Shown here: positions 1 to 10,874 of the stretch, in pieces
Position numbering within the stretch: position 1 is the first letter of the stretch
Layout of the letters: every line of letters starts with the position of its first letter
Source: Desulfotignum sp.
GTDB taxonomy: Bacteria; Desulfobacterota; Desulfobacteria; Desulfobacterales; Desulfobacteraceae
Direction of reading: 5' to 3'
DNA length: 64,000 nucleotides
Assembly: GCA_018399285.1 (NCBI GenBank)
Contig: JAGYOW010000012.1
Coordinates: 1 to 64,000, forward strand
The notes under the pieces: generated by a model
Seen by the model: the letters and a program-made list of their open reading frames with translations, nothing else
Database searches by the model: none
What the model was told of the DNA's origin: nothing
Program-made: the position numbers and the translations under genes

Positions 1-369
1 GAGATCAAGGATCAGATATATCACCTGTTCAAGCCGGGCACCCACTGGCTGCACTGCCTGCTGGACGGTACGGGTGCGGCCGGGGTGGACCTTCTGCCCG
101 GCAGCCGGTTTCTGACTCAGTTGAATCAGCGGCCGCTTCCCGGGGATGTGCCCATTGATATCATTGCCGGAATGATGTTTTTTTCCCGGGAACCAACTGA
201 TGTGCAAAATATGCTGGGTGACGGCCTGGTCTCTGTGAATGCCACCCGGCTCAATGACCTGCCTTTGATCCGGGTGCCGGGCAATCATTTTTCCATGATT
301 CGGAATCTGACCCGTTCCAGTACCCGGGTTCCTCCGGCAATTCCTGAAATACTGGCGAAACTTGAGTGA
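1..369 (+). CDS. C-terminal part of an alpha/beta-hydrolase-like protein (cut by window edge)
   Basis: The frame is open from the first base, so this is the last 122 residues or so of a protein whose start lies outside the window. Near residue 74 there is GDGLVSV and near residue 96 RVPGNHFSMIRN, followed by a short helix-like tail. This Asp-then-His arrangement resembles the C-terminal third of alpha/beta-hydrolase lipases and esterases, where these residues complete the catalytic triad; the nucleophile serine would be upstream. The family call is an inference from this short stretch. The stop codon overlaps the start of the TolC-like gene (TGATG), so it is probably co-transcribed with the efflux genes that follow. 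Confidence 0.4.
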   Translation, partial: EIKDQIYHLFKPGTHWLHCLLDGTGAAGVDLLPGSRFLTQLNQRPLPGDVPIDIIAGMMFFSREPTDVQNMLGDGLVSVNATRLNDLPLIRVPGNHFSMIRNLTRSSTRVPPAIPEILAKLE

Positions 370-2147
370 TGACTGCTTCTGTTTTTAAAATCATAATTCT
401 GATCTTTTTGCTTGGTTTGACTGCGGGATGCCGGACCCCTGAAGCGTTCCGCCGGGATGTGGATGCCGGGGTCCGGCAGATGGTGACACAAACCCGGTCA
501 CAGATACTTGAAAAAGCATCGGAGTTCAGCATTGAAAAACCCGGAGACACGTTGCGGCGGCAATTGCTTCAACAGCTGTCTTTGCCGGTTGCCGGGCCGG
601 CATCCCTGGGAACGGGTCATCTGCTGGAAATTTCACACTGGCCGGAACCCGGGTTTCCGGCAGCCATACAGAATCCAGAAATAAATCAGGAAAAATGGGC
701 ATCGCCATTGACCCTGTCTTTGTTTCAATCTCTGGAAATCGGTGCTCAGAACAGTTTTGAGTTTCAAACCAGGAAAGAGGCCGTGTTTCAGGCAGGTCTG
801 GCCCTGTATCTGGAGCAGGATTTTTTTCGAAATAAGGTCATCGGGCAGGTGCAGCAGTTGTTCAGTGCGGATCTGTCCACGGATCCCGACCGGAAAGGGA
901 CCCGTTCCAGCGGGGAAATAACCGGTGAACGCCGGTTTGAAAGCGGGGCTGCCGTGACGGCATCTCTGGCGGCGGATCTGGCCACTTTGCTGTTCAGCGG
1001 AGGCAATTCGTCAATAGGGCTTGTCGGAGATGCCAGCCTGTCCATTCCGCTGCTGCGGGGGTCGGGCCGGCATATTGTCACAGAACCCCTGCGGCAGGCA
1101 GAGCAGAACCTGGTGTATGCCATTCTGGAATTCGAGCGGTTCAAACAAACATTTGCTGTGGCTGTGGGCCGTCAGTATCTGAACCTGTTACAGCAGATGG
1201 ACACGGTGGACAATGCCCGGGATGACTATACCCGGCGCCAGGCACTGACGCTTCGAAGCCGGCGCCTGGGAGATGCCGGCCGGCTCAAGGAGATCGAGGT
1301 GGATCAGTCCGTTCAGACCCAGCTGGTGGCAAGGCAGCGATGGCTTTCCGCCCAGGAGGCGTTCAAAAAACAGATGGATTCGTTTAAAATGCTGCTGGGA
1401 CTGCCCCCGGATGCTGAAATCCGTCTGGATACGGCACCTCTCAGGCAGATGGAAAAAATGGATGATTTACATCGGGATCCAGAGGTTCCCGGTCCTTTGG
1501 AGCTGTCCGAGCAAACCGCCATTTCTCTGGGCCTGGCCCGACGGCGGGATTTGCAGGTGGCCCAGGGAAAAGTGTTTGATGCCCAACGGGCCGTGGTGGT
1601 GGCAGCCGATGCCCTGGGCGCTGAGCTGACGTTTCTGGGATCTGCATCCGTGGGGGAGCGGCGAACTATCACCACCGCAGATCTTGACAATGCCCGGCTT
1701 CGCACGGACAAAGGGGTTTTTTCCGCGTTGTTGACCCTGGATCTGCCTTTTGAGCGAACCGCTGAAGCGGTGACCTACCGCAACCGGTTTATTCAGCTGG
1801 AACAGGCGGTGCGGGAGGTTCAGAAGCTGGAAGATACACTGAAAATCGAAATACGCAGCCGTTTGAGGGAATTGTTCGAGGCCAGACAGACCCTGTTTAT
1901 TCAGGCCCAGGCCGTGGCTCTGGCGGAAAAACGGGTGAAAAGTATTTCTTTGTTCATGGAAGCAGGCAGGGCTGAAACCCGGGATCTGCTGGAAGCCCAG
2001 GATGCGTTGCTGGCTGCCCAGAACAATCTGACGGCGGCAAGGGTCAATTACCGGATCGCGGAGCTGGAGATTCAACGGGATATGGGAGTGCTTGCGGTCA
2101 CGGATACCGGATTGTGGCAGGAATATTCACCAAAAGGATCGTTTTGA
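369..2147 (+). CDS. TolC-like outer-membrane efflux lipoprotein
   Basis: A 592-residue outer membrane factor of the TolC family, the exit duct of a tripartite efflux pump. The N-terminus is a lipoprotein signal: a hydrophobic run followed by the lipobox LTAGC with the acylated cysteine at residue 21. The long, Ala/Leu/Glu-rich helical body, including the heptad-like stretch near the C-terminus (residues 470-560, ending in a RDLLEAQDALLAAQNNL motif), fits the two helical-hairpin repeats of the family. The ATG at 369 overlaps the previous stop; a GTG one codon upstream (366) is the alternative start. The stop overlaps the start of the adaptor gene, so the efflux genes form one translationally coupled operon. 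It is longer than the usual 450-500 residues, with extra sequence in the N-terminal half. Confidence 0.85.
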   Translation: MTASVFKIIILIFLLGLTAGCRTPEAFRRDVDAGVRQMVTQTRSQILEKASEFSIEKPGDTLRRQLLQQLSLPVAGPASLGTGHLLEISHWPEPGFPAAIQNPEINQEKWASPLTLSLFQSLEIGAQNSFEFQTRKEAVFQAGLALYLEQDFFRNKVIGQVQQLFSADLSTDPDRKGTRSSGEITGERRFESGAAVTASLAADLATLLFSGGNSSIGLVGDASLSIPLLRGSGRHIVTEPLRQAEQNLVYAILEFERFKQTFAVAVGRQYLNLLQQMDTVDNARDDYTRRQALTLRSRRLGDAGRLKEIEVDQSVQTQLVARQRWLSAQEAFKKQMDSFKMLLGLPPDAEIRLDTAPLRQMEKMDDLHRDPEVPGPLELSEQTAISLGLARRRDLQVAQGKVFDAQRAVVVAADALGAELTFLGSASVGERRTITTADLDNARLRTDKGVFSALLTLDLPFERTAEAVTYRNRFIQLEQAVREVQKLEDTLKIEIRSRLRELFEARQTLFIQAQAVALAEKRVKSISLFMEAGRAETRDLLEAQDALLAAQNNLTAARVNYRIAELEIQRDMGVLAVTDTGLWQEYSPKGSF

Positions 2148-3661
2148 TGGCAGGCAGAAAACTGAGAACGTTTGGGGGGTAGTGCTCGTGGTGTTCGGAA
2201 CCCTTTCTCTGGTTTTGTGGAATCGATTTTCGGTTCTCCTGAACCATTGTCGGGATACCGTGTATGAGGTGAGATCCGGGCCGTTGACCGATGATCTTAT
2301 GGAGTCCGGTACCATCAAGGCCAGGGGAACAGTTGATCATCAAAAACGAGGTGGAGGGCAAAACGTCCATTCTTTATCTGATTCCCGAGGCACCCAGGTG
2401 GAAAAAGGGGTTGCTGAGGTGGAACTGGATGCCAGTGCATTGATGGATGCAAAAATCGATCAGGAAATCAAGGTGCAGAATGCGGACGCTGCATTTGTCA
2501 ATGCCACTGAAACCCTGGCCGTGGTGGAGAACCAGGCCCGAAGCGACCTGGATCTGGCAAAACTGACCACAAGTTTTGCCCGTCAGGTTTGAAAAATACA
2601 CGGACGGGAATATCCCAATGATTAAAAATAACACCAGAAATCACCTGGCCCAGGAAGAACTGGCCCGGAGCCAAGGGAACAGCTGGATTGGTCAAAACCC
2701 TGTATGAAGAAAAATTTATTTCCCAGACTGAGCTGGCAGCCGATGAACTGGCTGAAGAAAAAAAGGCTCCTGGACCTGACTCTGGCAGAAAACAATCTGG
2801 ATCTGCTGGTCAATTATACCAATCAACGGGATCTGGCCCAGCGTAAAAAGTGATGTCAGTCAGGCCGAGATGTCCCTGGAGCGGACAAGGCGCAAAGGCC
2901 GGGCTGACGTGGTTCAAAGACTTTCAGCCAGGCTCAAAGCCAGGCAGGCGGAATTTCAACGGCAGAAGGACAAGCTGGATAAAATTCTGACCCAGCTGGA
3001 AAAACAAAAATCATCTCTCCAGCCCCAGGGGCTTGTGATTTATGCCACCAGCGCCCAGGGCGGCATGTTCAGGAGAAATACGGAACCGCTCCAGGAAGGC
3101 CAGGATATCCGGGAACGCCAGGAACTGATTTATCTGCCCACGGCCAGTTCCAGCAATGCGGAGATCGCCATCCATGAATCAATCTTAAAAAGTCCGGAAG
3201 GCATGCCGGCAAAAGTGACTGTGGATGCATTACCCAGCCGAAATTTTCCGGCAGAATCCACTCCCCATATCCGCCCCGCTGCCTGATGCCCAGAGGCATC
3301 TGGATGAATCCGGATTTGAAAGGTGTTCACCACCCAGATTTTCTGGATGGAAATGACAGTGACATGAGAACCGGCGCTGAGCTGCAGGCCCGGATTGTGT
3401 GGGGAGACCCATGACAATGTGCTGTCCGTTCAGTTCAGGCGGTTCTTCAGGTCAGAACATTCCACAGTATATGTAAAAGCCGGCAATGAATTTGTTCCCG
3501 GCAGGTGGAGATCGGTCTGGACAACAATCGGTTGATTCATGAAAGATGGGCTGAAGACCGGTGATATTGTGCTGCTCACCCCGCCCCTCAGGGATGCGGG
3601 TAAAGATGCCGCCGCTGACAGACCCGGATCCTCTCCCGGAGCAGGAAAAATAGGATCATGA
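2147..3661 (+). pseudogene. HlyD/MacA-type membrane-fusion adaptor, multiply frameshifted
   Basis: Between the intact TolC and MacB genes, fragments in all three forward frames join into one adaptor of about 500 residues. They give a short N-terminal membrane anchor, a biotinyl-lipoyl-like half (about 2300-2440), a long coiled-coil hairpin (about 2440-3010), the returning lipoyl half with LVIYATSAQGGMF (about 3030-3080), a beta-barrel and membrane-proximal part reading VLLTPPLRDAG near 3570. The family joins the inner-membrane MacB pump to TolC in the periplasm. At least eight breaks are needed to follow it; two I can resolve are an extra T near 2344 and a lost G near 2389. The ATG overlaps the TolC stop and the end overlaps the region of the ATPase start, so operon structure is preserved. 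Confidence 0.75.
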
Positions 3662-3676
3662 CCCCGGACAATACAA

Positions 3677-4369
3677 ATGATGCCCCCAAGGTCACTGATC
3701 TGTCTTGAAAATGCAAAAAAGATCTATACCATGGGCCGTCAGCAGGTGGCAGCCCTGGACGGTATGGATGTGGCATTTGAAAAGGGAAGTTTCTGGGCCG
3801 TTATGGGATCCAGCGGGTCCGGTAAAAGTACCCTGATGAATGTCATCGGATGCCTGGACCGTCTGACATCGGGCCGGTACCTGTTTCAGGGCAGAAATAT
3901 CAGTGCACACACCGATGATGCCTTAAGTGATATCCGGCTGCGGCATATCGGGTTTGTCTTCCAGAGTTTTAATCTGATTCCACAGCTCACGGTGCAGCGC
4001 AATATTGAACTGCCGCTGTACTATCTGGGCTGGGACAAGGAAAAAAGTGCGAACCACGCCCAGAACCTGGCGTCGATGGTGGGACTTGAAACACGGCTGA
4101 CGCACCGGCCTTTTGAACTGTCGGGCGGGCAGATGCAGCGGGTGGCCATTGCCAGGGCCCTGGCCGCGGATCCGGCACTGATTCTGGCGGATGAACCCAC
4201 CGGCAATCTGGATACCCGAACCAGTGATCAGATCATGGCATTGCTGGGATCACTCCATGAAGGGGGGAAGACCATTATTATGGTGACCCACGAATCGCAT
4301 ATCGCTGAATATGCGCAAAACCGGCTTTATATGAAAGACGGGCGTATCCTGAAGGTTGAAAAAAGGTGA
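3677..4369 (+). CDS. MacB/LolD-type ABC transporter ATPase
   Basis: A 230-residue ABC ATPase that powers the adjacent MacB-type permease at the inner membrane. All motifs are present: Walker [10 protein letters not shown] (about residue 45), Q-loop in [11 protein letters not shown], signature [15 protein letters not shown] (about 147), Walker [13 protein letters not shown], and the H-loop in MVTHE. This set, especially the DEPTGNLD variant, is typical of the LolD/MacB/FtsE group. ATGATG at 3677 is the first usable start; an ATG at 3658 that would overlap the adaptor stop is out of frame, possibly because of one more indel, so the first few residues are uncertain. It overlaps nothing but is followed one base later by the permease ATG. 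Confidence 0.92.
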   Translation: MMPPRSLICLENAKKIYTMGRQQVAALDGMDVAFEKGSFWAVMGSSGSGKSTLMNVIGCLDRLTSGRYLFQGRNISAHTDDALSDIRLRHIGFVFQSFNLIPQLTVQRNIELPLYYLGWDKEKSANHAQNLASMVGLETRLTHRPFELSGGQMQRVAIARALAADPALILADEPTGNLDTRTSDQIMALLGSLHEGGKTIIMVTHESHIAEYAQNRLYMKDGRILKVEKR

Positions 4370-4370
4370 C

Positions 4371-5639
4371 ATGAAACAGATCCAGTTTTCCAGGGAATTG
4401 TCCTCGGGCATCCAGACGCTTTTGCTGCACAAGCTGCGGTCGTTTCTCACCATGCTGGGGGTGGTGTTCGGGGTGGGCAGCGTGGTGGCCATGCTGGCCG
4501 TGGGGGAGGGGGCCAGCAAAGAGGCCCTGGAACAGATCCGGAAACTGGGCAGCCATAATATCCTGATTTCATCGGTCAAACCGGCGGAAGAAGACACGGC
4601 CGGCACCACCCCGTCGTTCATGAGTATCTATGGGTTGACCTATATGGATCATGAACGGATCGCCCAGAGCTTTTCTTCCGTTAAAAAAAATGTGCCCGTT
4701 AAATTGGTGCGCAAAGAGGCCCGGATCGGACATCGGGCCGTGGAATTGCGGGTGGTGGGAACCAGTGACCAGTGGTTTGAGGTAATTCCCAGACCTGTGC
4801 TGGGCGGCCGGACCCTGATGCAAAAAGATCTGGACGCCAAATCGCCGGTGGTGATTCTCACGGAATTCGGTGCCAGAAAACTGCTGGCCACCCGGCAGAC
4901 CATCGGCCAGACCATTCGTATCGGGGTGGACAGTTTTACCGTGATCGGTATTGTCAAAAATGAAACCGGAGCGTCCGGGGCCATGCAGATCCCGGACCGG
5001 GAAATTGATGCCTACATTCCCATTACCACGGCCATGTCATATTTCGGAGATGTGGTGATAAAAATGTCTTCCGGGTCGCGCCTGAGGGAAAAAGTGGAAC
5101 TCAATCAGATCATTGTTCAGGTGGCATCCCTGGATCAGGTGGAGTCTTCGGCCCGGGCCATTGAGCGCATGCTGTCTTTGTTTCACAAAAAAAAGGATTT
5201 TCAGATCCAGGTCCCCCTGGCCCTGCTCAAACAGGCGGAAGCCACCAAACGTACCTTCAATATTGTGCTGGGAGCCATTGCCGGGATCAGCCTGCTGGTG
5301 GGCGGTATCGGCATCATGAACATCATGCTGGCATCGGTGACGGAACGGACCCGGGAAATCGGTATCCGCCGGGCCATCGGTGCCAAACGGAAACAGATCA
5401 TCATCCAGTTTTTGATCGAGGCAATGGTATTGTCTTTTGTGGGCGGCATACTGGGACTGGCAATGGGAATAGCCATTCCATTTTTTATTACCTGGTTTGC
5501 GAAAATGCCCACAGTCATCACACCCATGGGTATTTTACTGCCGTTGTGTGTGAGTCTGGGTATCGGTATTGTTTTCGGGTTGTATCCGGCGGCCCGGGCG
5601 GCCCGGGTGGATCCGATCGTGGCTTTGCGGCATGAGTAG
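4371..5639 (+). CDS. MacB-type ABC transporter permease (FtsX-like)
   Basis: A 422-residue inner-membrane permease with the MacB_PCD plus FtsX layout: one N-terminal membrane segment (about residues 18-45), a large periplasmic domain (about 60-270), then three C-terminal membrane segments with LVGGIGIMNIMLASVTERTREIGIRRAIGA in between, a hallmark of the family. It partners the ATPase just upstream and, through the broken adaptor, the TolC-like duct, so the unit would export a peptide, toxin or macrolide-like compound; the substrate cannot be read from sequence. I chose the ATG at 4371, preceded by AAGG, over a TTG five codons upstream that lies inside the ATPase gene. A GC-rich hairpin follows its stop. 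Confidence 0.92.
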   Translation: MKQIQFSRELSSGIQTLLLHKLRSFLTMLGVVFGVGSVVAMLAVGEGASKEALEQIRKLGSHNILISSVKPAEEDTAGTTPSFMSIYGLTYMDHERIAQSFSSVKKNVPVKLVRKEARIGHRAVELRVVGTSDQWFEVIPRPVLGGRTLMQKDLDAKSPVVILTEFGARKLLATRQTIGQTIRIGVDSFTVIGIVKNETGASGAMQIPDREIDAYIPITTAMSYFGDVVIKMSSGSRLREKVELNQIIVQVASLDQVESSARAIERMLSLFHKKKDFQIQVPLALLKQAEATKRTFNIVLGAIAGISLLVGGIGIMNIMLASVTERTREIGIRRAIGAKRKQIIIQFLIEAMVLSFVGGILGLAMGIAIPFFITWFAKMPTVITPMGILLPLCVSLGIGIVFGLYPAARAARVDPIVALRHE

Positions 5640-5656
5640 GTACAAGGCCACCCGAA

Positions 5657-5677
5657 GGGGGCACCGCTGGTGCCCCC
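5657..5677 (+). terminator. GC-rich hairpin after the efflux operon
   Basis: GGGGGCACC and GGTGCCCCC form a perfect 9-bp stem with a 3-base loop, 17 bases after the permease stop. No clear T-run follows, so it may be a weak intrinsic terminator or an mRNA 3'-end stabiliser. It separates the efflux operon from guaB. Confidence 0.5.
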
Positions 5678-5856
5678 ACCGCCAACACCGACGCTAAGGG
5701 ATATAAGATCTTGCCTTGGAGATCCAAATTTGTTAAAAGATTGTGTTTATATATACCGGTTGGGAAGATACATCGGGCGGCAGATTTTTCACTTTCCTGT
5801 AATGGCTGTTCTCAATGGTATGAATAAACAAATTTTTTCCTTTCTGGAGGCAAGTT

Positions 5857-7326
5857 ATGTCCAAAATATTACCGGATGAAGGACTGTCTTTTGACGATGT
5901 CCTGCTGGTACCTGATTTTTCCGCGATTCTTCCTGATGAAGTATCGGTCAAAACCCGGTTGACCCGGGGACTTGAACTCAATATTCCCATTGTCGCGGCA
6001 GCCATGGATACCGTGACTGAGGCCTTGACCGCCATCAGCATGGCCCGGGCCGGCGGTCTGGGGTTTATTCACAGAAATCTGTCCATTGAGGACCAGGTCA
6101 TTGAAGTGGACCGGGTCAAAAAATCGGAAAGCGGGATGATTGTGGATCCGGTGACCATTCACCCGGACGTGTCCATTTCAGAAGTGCTCAACATCATGGC
6201 CAAATACCGGATTTCCGGCATTCCGGTGGTTGAGGGTGAAAAACTGGTGGGCATTGTCACCAACCGGGACCTGCGGTTTGAAACCCAGCTGGAAAAACCG
6301 GCCAAAGACGTGATGACCAGTGAAAACCTGGTGACGGTGACTGAAAAATGCACCCTGGAAGAATCCAAAATCATGCTGCACAAACACCGCATTGAAAAAC
6401 TGCTGGTGGTGGACAGTCAGGGCAAACTCAAGGGCTTGATCACCATCAAGGATATTGAAAAAATAAAAAAATATCCCAATGCCTGCAAAGATTCTTATGG
6501 ACGTCTGAGGGCCGGTGCAGCCGTGGGCGTGGGGTCGGACATGATGACCCGGGTGGAGGCCCTGATCCATGCCGGAGTGGATGCCCTGGTCATTGACACT
6601 TCCCACGGGCATTCCAAAAATGTGATCGATGCCGTAAAAAAGATCAAACACCATTTTCCCGATGCCCAGGTGGTGGCCGGCAATGTGGCCACGGAAAAAG
6701 GAACCCAAGCCCTGATTGATGCCGGGGCGGATGCCGTGAAAATCGGGATCGGTCCGGGGTCCATCTGCACCACCCGCATCGTGGCAGGGGTGGGGGTTCC
6801 CCAGCTCACCGCCATACAGAACTGCAAGGATATTTCCAGAAAGACCGGAGTGCCCATCATCGCTGACGGGGGCATTAAATTTTCCGGAGACATTGCCAAG
6901 GCTTTAGGCGCCGGGGCCCATTCCGTGATGCTGGGCAGCCTTCTGGCCGGCACCCATGAAAGCCCCGGTGAAATCGTTATCTATCAGGGCCGTTCCTATA
7001 AAGCCTACCGGGGCATGGGGTCGGTGGAAGCCATGAAAAAAGGATCATCCGACCGGTATTATCAAAAAGACACGTCAGAAACCGAAGAACTGGTGCCCGA
7101 AGGCATTGTGGGCCGGATTCCCTATCGAGGCACCATCCGGGAAAATATTCTTCAGATGGTAGGCGGTGTCAAAGCCGGTATGGGATATCTGGGGGCTGTC
7201 ACCATCGAAGATCTGCACGAAAAAGCCCGGTTTGTGAAAATCACGGCTGCCGGGTTAAAGGAAAGCCATGTCCATGATGTGGTGATCACCAAAGAAGCAC
7301 CCAATTACCGCGTGGAAAGCAGCTGA
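5857..7326 (+). CDS. guaB: IMP dehydrogenase
   Basis: A 489-residue enzyme that oxidises IMP to XMP with NAD, the committed step of guanine nucleotide synthesis in the cytoplasm. Length and order are standard: N-terminal barrel segment ([14 protein letters not shown]), a pair of CBS domains (about 95-205) inserted in the barrel, the catalytic loop [15 protein letters not shown] with the nucleophilic Cys (near 305), and the flap region with [10 protein letters not shown]. The ATG is preceded by GGAGG at good spacing. The next gene, dnaE, starts six bases after the stop, an arrangement that couples guanine supply and the replicative polymerase. A 217-base upstream gap probably holds the promoter, but I could not fix its hexamers. 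Confidence 0.97.
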   Translation: MSKILPDEGLSFDDVLLVPDFSAILPDEVSVKTRLTRGLELNIPIVAAAMDTVTEALTAISMARAGGLGFIHRNLSIEDQVIEVDRVKKSESGMIVDPVTIHPDVSISEVLNIMAKYRISGIPVVEGEKLVGIVTNRDLRFETQLEKPAKDVMTSENLVTVTEKCTLEESKIMLHKHRIEKLLVVDSQGKLKGLITIKDIEKIKKYPNACKDSYGRLRAGAAVGVGSDMMTRVEALIHAGVDALVIDTSHGHSKNVIDAVKKIKHHFPDAQVVAGNVATEKGTQALIDAGADAVKIGIGPGSICTTRIVAGVGVPQLTAIQNCKDISRKTGVPIIADGGIKFSGDIAKALGAGAHSVMLGSLLAGTHESPGEIVIYQGRSYKAYRGMGSVEAMKKGSSDRYYQKDTSETEELVPEGIVGRIPYRGTIRENILQMVGGVKAGMGYLGAVTIEDLHEKARFVKITAAGLKESHVHDVVITKEAPNYRVESS

Positions 7327-7331
7327 AACTG

Positions 7332-10300
7332 ATGACTGATTCCGCCGGCATGTTTTATCACCTTCATTTACATACGGAATATTCGCTGCTGGACGGGGCC
7401 ATCCGACTGGATCCCCTGTTGAAAAAATGCAAAGAATACAACATGGATGCTGTGTCCATGACTGATCACGGCACCATGTTCGGTGTGGCTGCATTTTATG
7501 AAAAAGCCCGGAAAGCAGGGATTAAGCCTATTCTAGGGTGCGAAGTCTATGTGGCCCCCCGGTCCATCATTCATAAAACCCAGATGGATCACAAGGGATT
7601 GAGCCATCTGGTGCTGCTGGCCCAGGACCGGGAAGGGTATGCCAACCTGTGCAAGCTGGTGTCCATTGCCCAGCTCAAGGGATTTTATTACAAGCCCCGC
7701 ATCGACAGGGAACTGCTGGCCGCCCATTCAAAAGGGTTGATCGGGTTGTCCGCCTGCCTGAAAGGGGATATTCCCAAGGCCATCATGGCCAATGATATGG
7801 AAGGGGCGGATGCGGCGGCCCGGTTTTATCTGGACACCCTGGGGGAGGGCAATTTTTTCCTGGAAGTCCAGGAAAACGGGATGTCCATCCAGCAAAAGGT
7901 CAATCAGGGCATTGCCGATATCAGCCAGCGCCTGTCCATTCCTATGGTGGCCACCAATGACTGCCATTACCTGGCCAAAGAAGACAAAAAAGCCCACGAT
8001 ATCCTTTTGTGCATCCAGACCGGGGATACGGTATCCAATCAGAATCGGTTCAAATTCGATTCCGACCAGCTGTATTTCAAATCATCCGACGAGATGATCG
8101 CCACCCTGGGCCAGTATGCCGGTGCCATTGAGAATACAAAGGAAGTGGCGGCCCGGTGCAATGTGGAATTTGATGATAAAACCTATCATTTCCCCCGGTA
8201 TGCCCAATCAAACGAAGACAGTGAGGCGGAACTGTTCAGGCAGAAAGCCTTGGCCGGGTTTGAAGAAAAACTGGCCATCATCAAAAAAAAGAATCCCAAT
8301 GTCAATGAACAGGAATACCGGGACCGTATTGCCTATGAGATCAAGATCATTCTGGACATGGGGTTTCCCGGATATTTTCTCATTGTGGCGGATTTCATTG
8401 CCCATGCCCGGAAAATAGGGGTACCCGTGGGGCCGGGCCGCGGATCGGCTGCCGGGTCCATGGTGGCCTATGCCATGGATATCACGGCCCTGGATCCCAT
8501 TGAACACGGCCTGATTTTCGAGCGGTTTCTGAACCCTTCCCGGATCTCCATGCCCGATATTGACGTGGATTTCTGCATCGAGGGCAGGGACAAGGTGTAT
8601 CACTATACCATTGACCGGTATGGGGGGCCTGAATATGTCTGCCAGATCATCACCTTTGGGAAACTCAAAGCCAAGGCCGTGATCCGGGATGTGGGACGGG
8701 CTCTGGGAATCCCTTTGTCTGAAGTGGATGAGATCGCCAAATTGATTCCGGACGGGGCCAAGAACCTGACAAAGGCTTTGGAAGAAGTGCCGGCCATCCG
8801 GGAAATATGTGATGTTTCAGAAGACAAAACCCAGATGCTGGAAACAGCCCTGCTCCTGGAAGGGCTGCCCCGGCATGCATCCACCCATGCCGCCGTGGTG
8901 GTGGCGGACAAGCCGCTGAACGAATATCTGCCGCTGTTACCGGGGCAAGGAAGGGGAAACCATTACCCAGTTTGACATGAATTATGTGGAAAAACTGGGG
9001 CTGGTGAAGTTTGATTTCCTGGGGTTGAGAAACCTGACCGTTATCAAGAACTGCCTGGAACTGATTGAAAAGCAGGGCAAGCCGGTGCCGGATATGGACC
9101 ATCTGGATTTTTCAGATGAAAACACCTTTGACCTGCTTCAGCGGGCCGATACCACCGGGGTGTTTCAGCTGGAAAGTTCCGGCATGAAAGAACTGATTCT
9201 TCGCCTCAAACCGGCCACGTTTTCCGATATCGTGGCCCTGGTGGCCCTGTACCGGCCCGGCCCTCTGGACAGCGGCATGGCCAACACCTATGTGGAACGG
9301 AAACACGGCAGGGAAGAGGTTGTGTATCTGTTTGACGAATTGGCACCGATTCTCAAAGAAACCTATGGGGTGATCCTGTACCAGGAACAGGTGATGAAGA
9401 TCGCCGGGGTTCTGGCCGATTATTCCATGGCGGATGCGGACGGGCTTCGGAAAGCCATGGGCAAGAAGATCGCCGCCATGATGGAAGCCCACCGGAAACT
9501 GTTTCTGGAAGGGGCTGCCAAAAACAACCATGATCCCGAAAAAGCGGCAGAGCTTTTTGATCTCATGGAAAAATTCGGCGGGTATGGGTTCAACAAATCC
9601 CACAGTGCGGCCTATGCATTGATTGCGTTTCAGACCGCATATCTGAAAGCCAATTATACCCTGGAATTCATCGCGGCGCTGATGACCAGTGAACGGGGCA
9701 ACACCGATGCCGTGCTCAAATTCATGGATGAATGCCGGACCCATGATATTCAGGTACTGCCGCCGGATGTCAATGAGAGCGAATCCCAGTTCATTGTGTC
9801 CAAAGGCTGTATCCGGTTCGGACTGGCCGCAGTCAAAGGCGTGGGAAATGCCGCCATTGATGTGATTGTGGAAGATCGCAAACAAAACGGTCCCTTTGAA
9901 AGCCTGTATGATTTCTGTGAACGGGTTTCCTTGACCAAGGTGAACAAAAAGGTGCTGGAAGCGCTCATTAAATGCGGGGCGTTCGATTCCACAGGGTCTG
10001 CCAGAAGTCAGATGATGGCGGTGCTGGAAGAAGCTCTGGACCATGGCAACCGGGTTCAGAAGGAAAAAGCCGATTCCCAGATGGATCTGTTTGCCGACTC
10101 CGGCCTGGGGACTGAGATTCCTGCCAGCATTCCTGAGATGCCGGACATGGAAGAATGGGAAGATCATTTTCTGCTGGAAAAGGAAAAAGAATCTTTGGGG
10201 TTTTATATCAGCGGGCATCCGCTGGACAAATACCAGGCGGAGATCGCCCGGTTTGCCACGGTCAATACCTTGACCCTTCAGGAGATGACCGACGGCAGAA

Positions 10301-10872
10301 TGATCCGCATCGGCGGGATCATCAAGGTGCTCAAGACCCATAAGACCAAAAAAGGGGATCTGATGGCTTTCTGCACCATCGAAGACCGGAACGCCGGTGT
10401 GGAGGTGGTGGTCTTTCCCAATGTGTATGCGCTGGTCCATCCGTTGCTGTCTTTAGAACAGGTGGTGATTCTGGAGGCGGAAGTCCAGAAAAAGGAATCC
10501 ACCATCAAACTTTTGGCGGAAAAAATCGTGCCCATTGATCAGGCAGCCCGGGAATGGACCAACGGGATATTAATTGCCGTGGATGCGGACCGGTTCAGTG
10601 CCGACACCCTGGAACGGCTCAAGCCCATCATTCAGCGGTATCCCGGGGATTGCCCGGCATGTCTGAAAATATGTATTCCGGACAAACCCGAAGTGCTGGT
10701 AAAACTGGCGGATGAATATATGACCTGTTCTGATCCGGCGTTTTTTAAAGAAGTGGAAGACCTGATGGAAACAGGATGCATTGAAACCAGATGTGCACCG
10801 GTCAAAGCAAAAGTCAAAAAGAAAAAATCATGGGGAAAATCCCGTAACGGAACAATGAAACAAGGAGCCTGA
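7332..10872 (+). CDS. dnaE: DNA polymerase III alpha subunit, single frameshift near 8937
   Basis: The replicative DNA polymerase catalytic subunit, about 1180 residues when repaired. Seen in order: PHP domain (HLHTEYSLLDG at the start), palm with GPGRGSAAGS and the catalytic aspartates in PDIDVDF, the TQFD segment, helix-hairpin-helix with GGYGFNKSHSAAYA, and a C-terminal OB fold (IRIGGIIKVLKTHKTKKGD). The frame breaks at 8937-8938, where TT stands for the single T needed to read PLYRGKEG; the 5' part then stops at 8975 and the 3' part continues in another frame to 10872. DnaE is essential, so the break is most likely a sequence error. The start at 7332 lacks a good ribosome site; ATG at 7350 is an alternative. 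Confidence 0.93.
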
Positions 10873-10874
10873 GG

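Noticed and set aside
9112..10440. A 442-codon frame antisense to dnaE
   Set aside because: Shadow of the coding frame, no family features.
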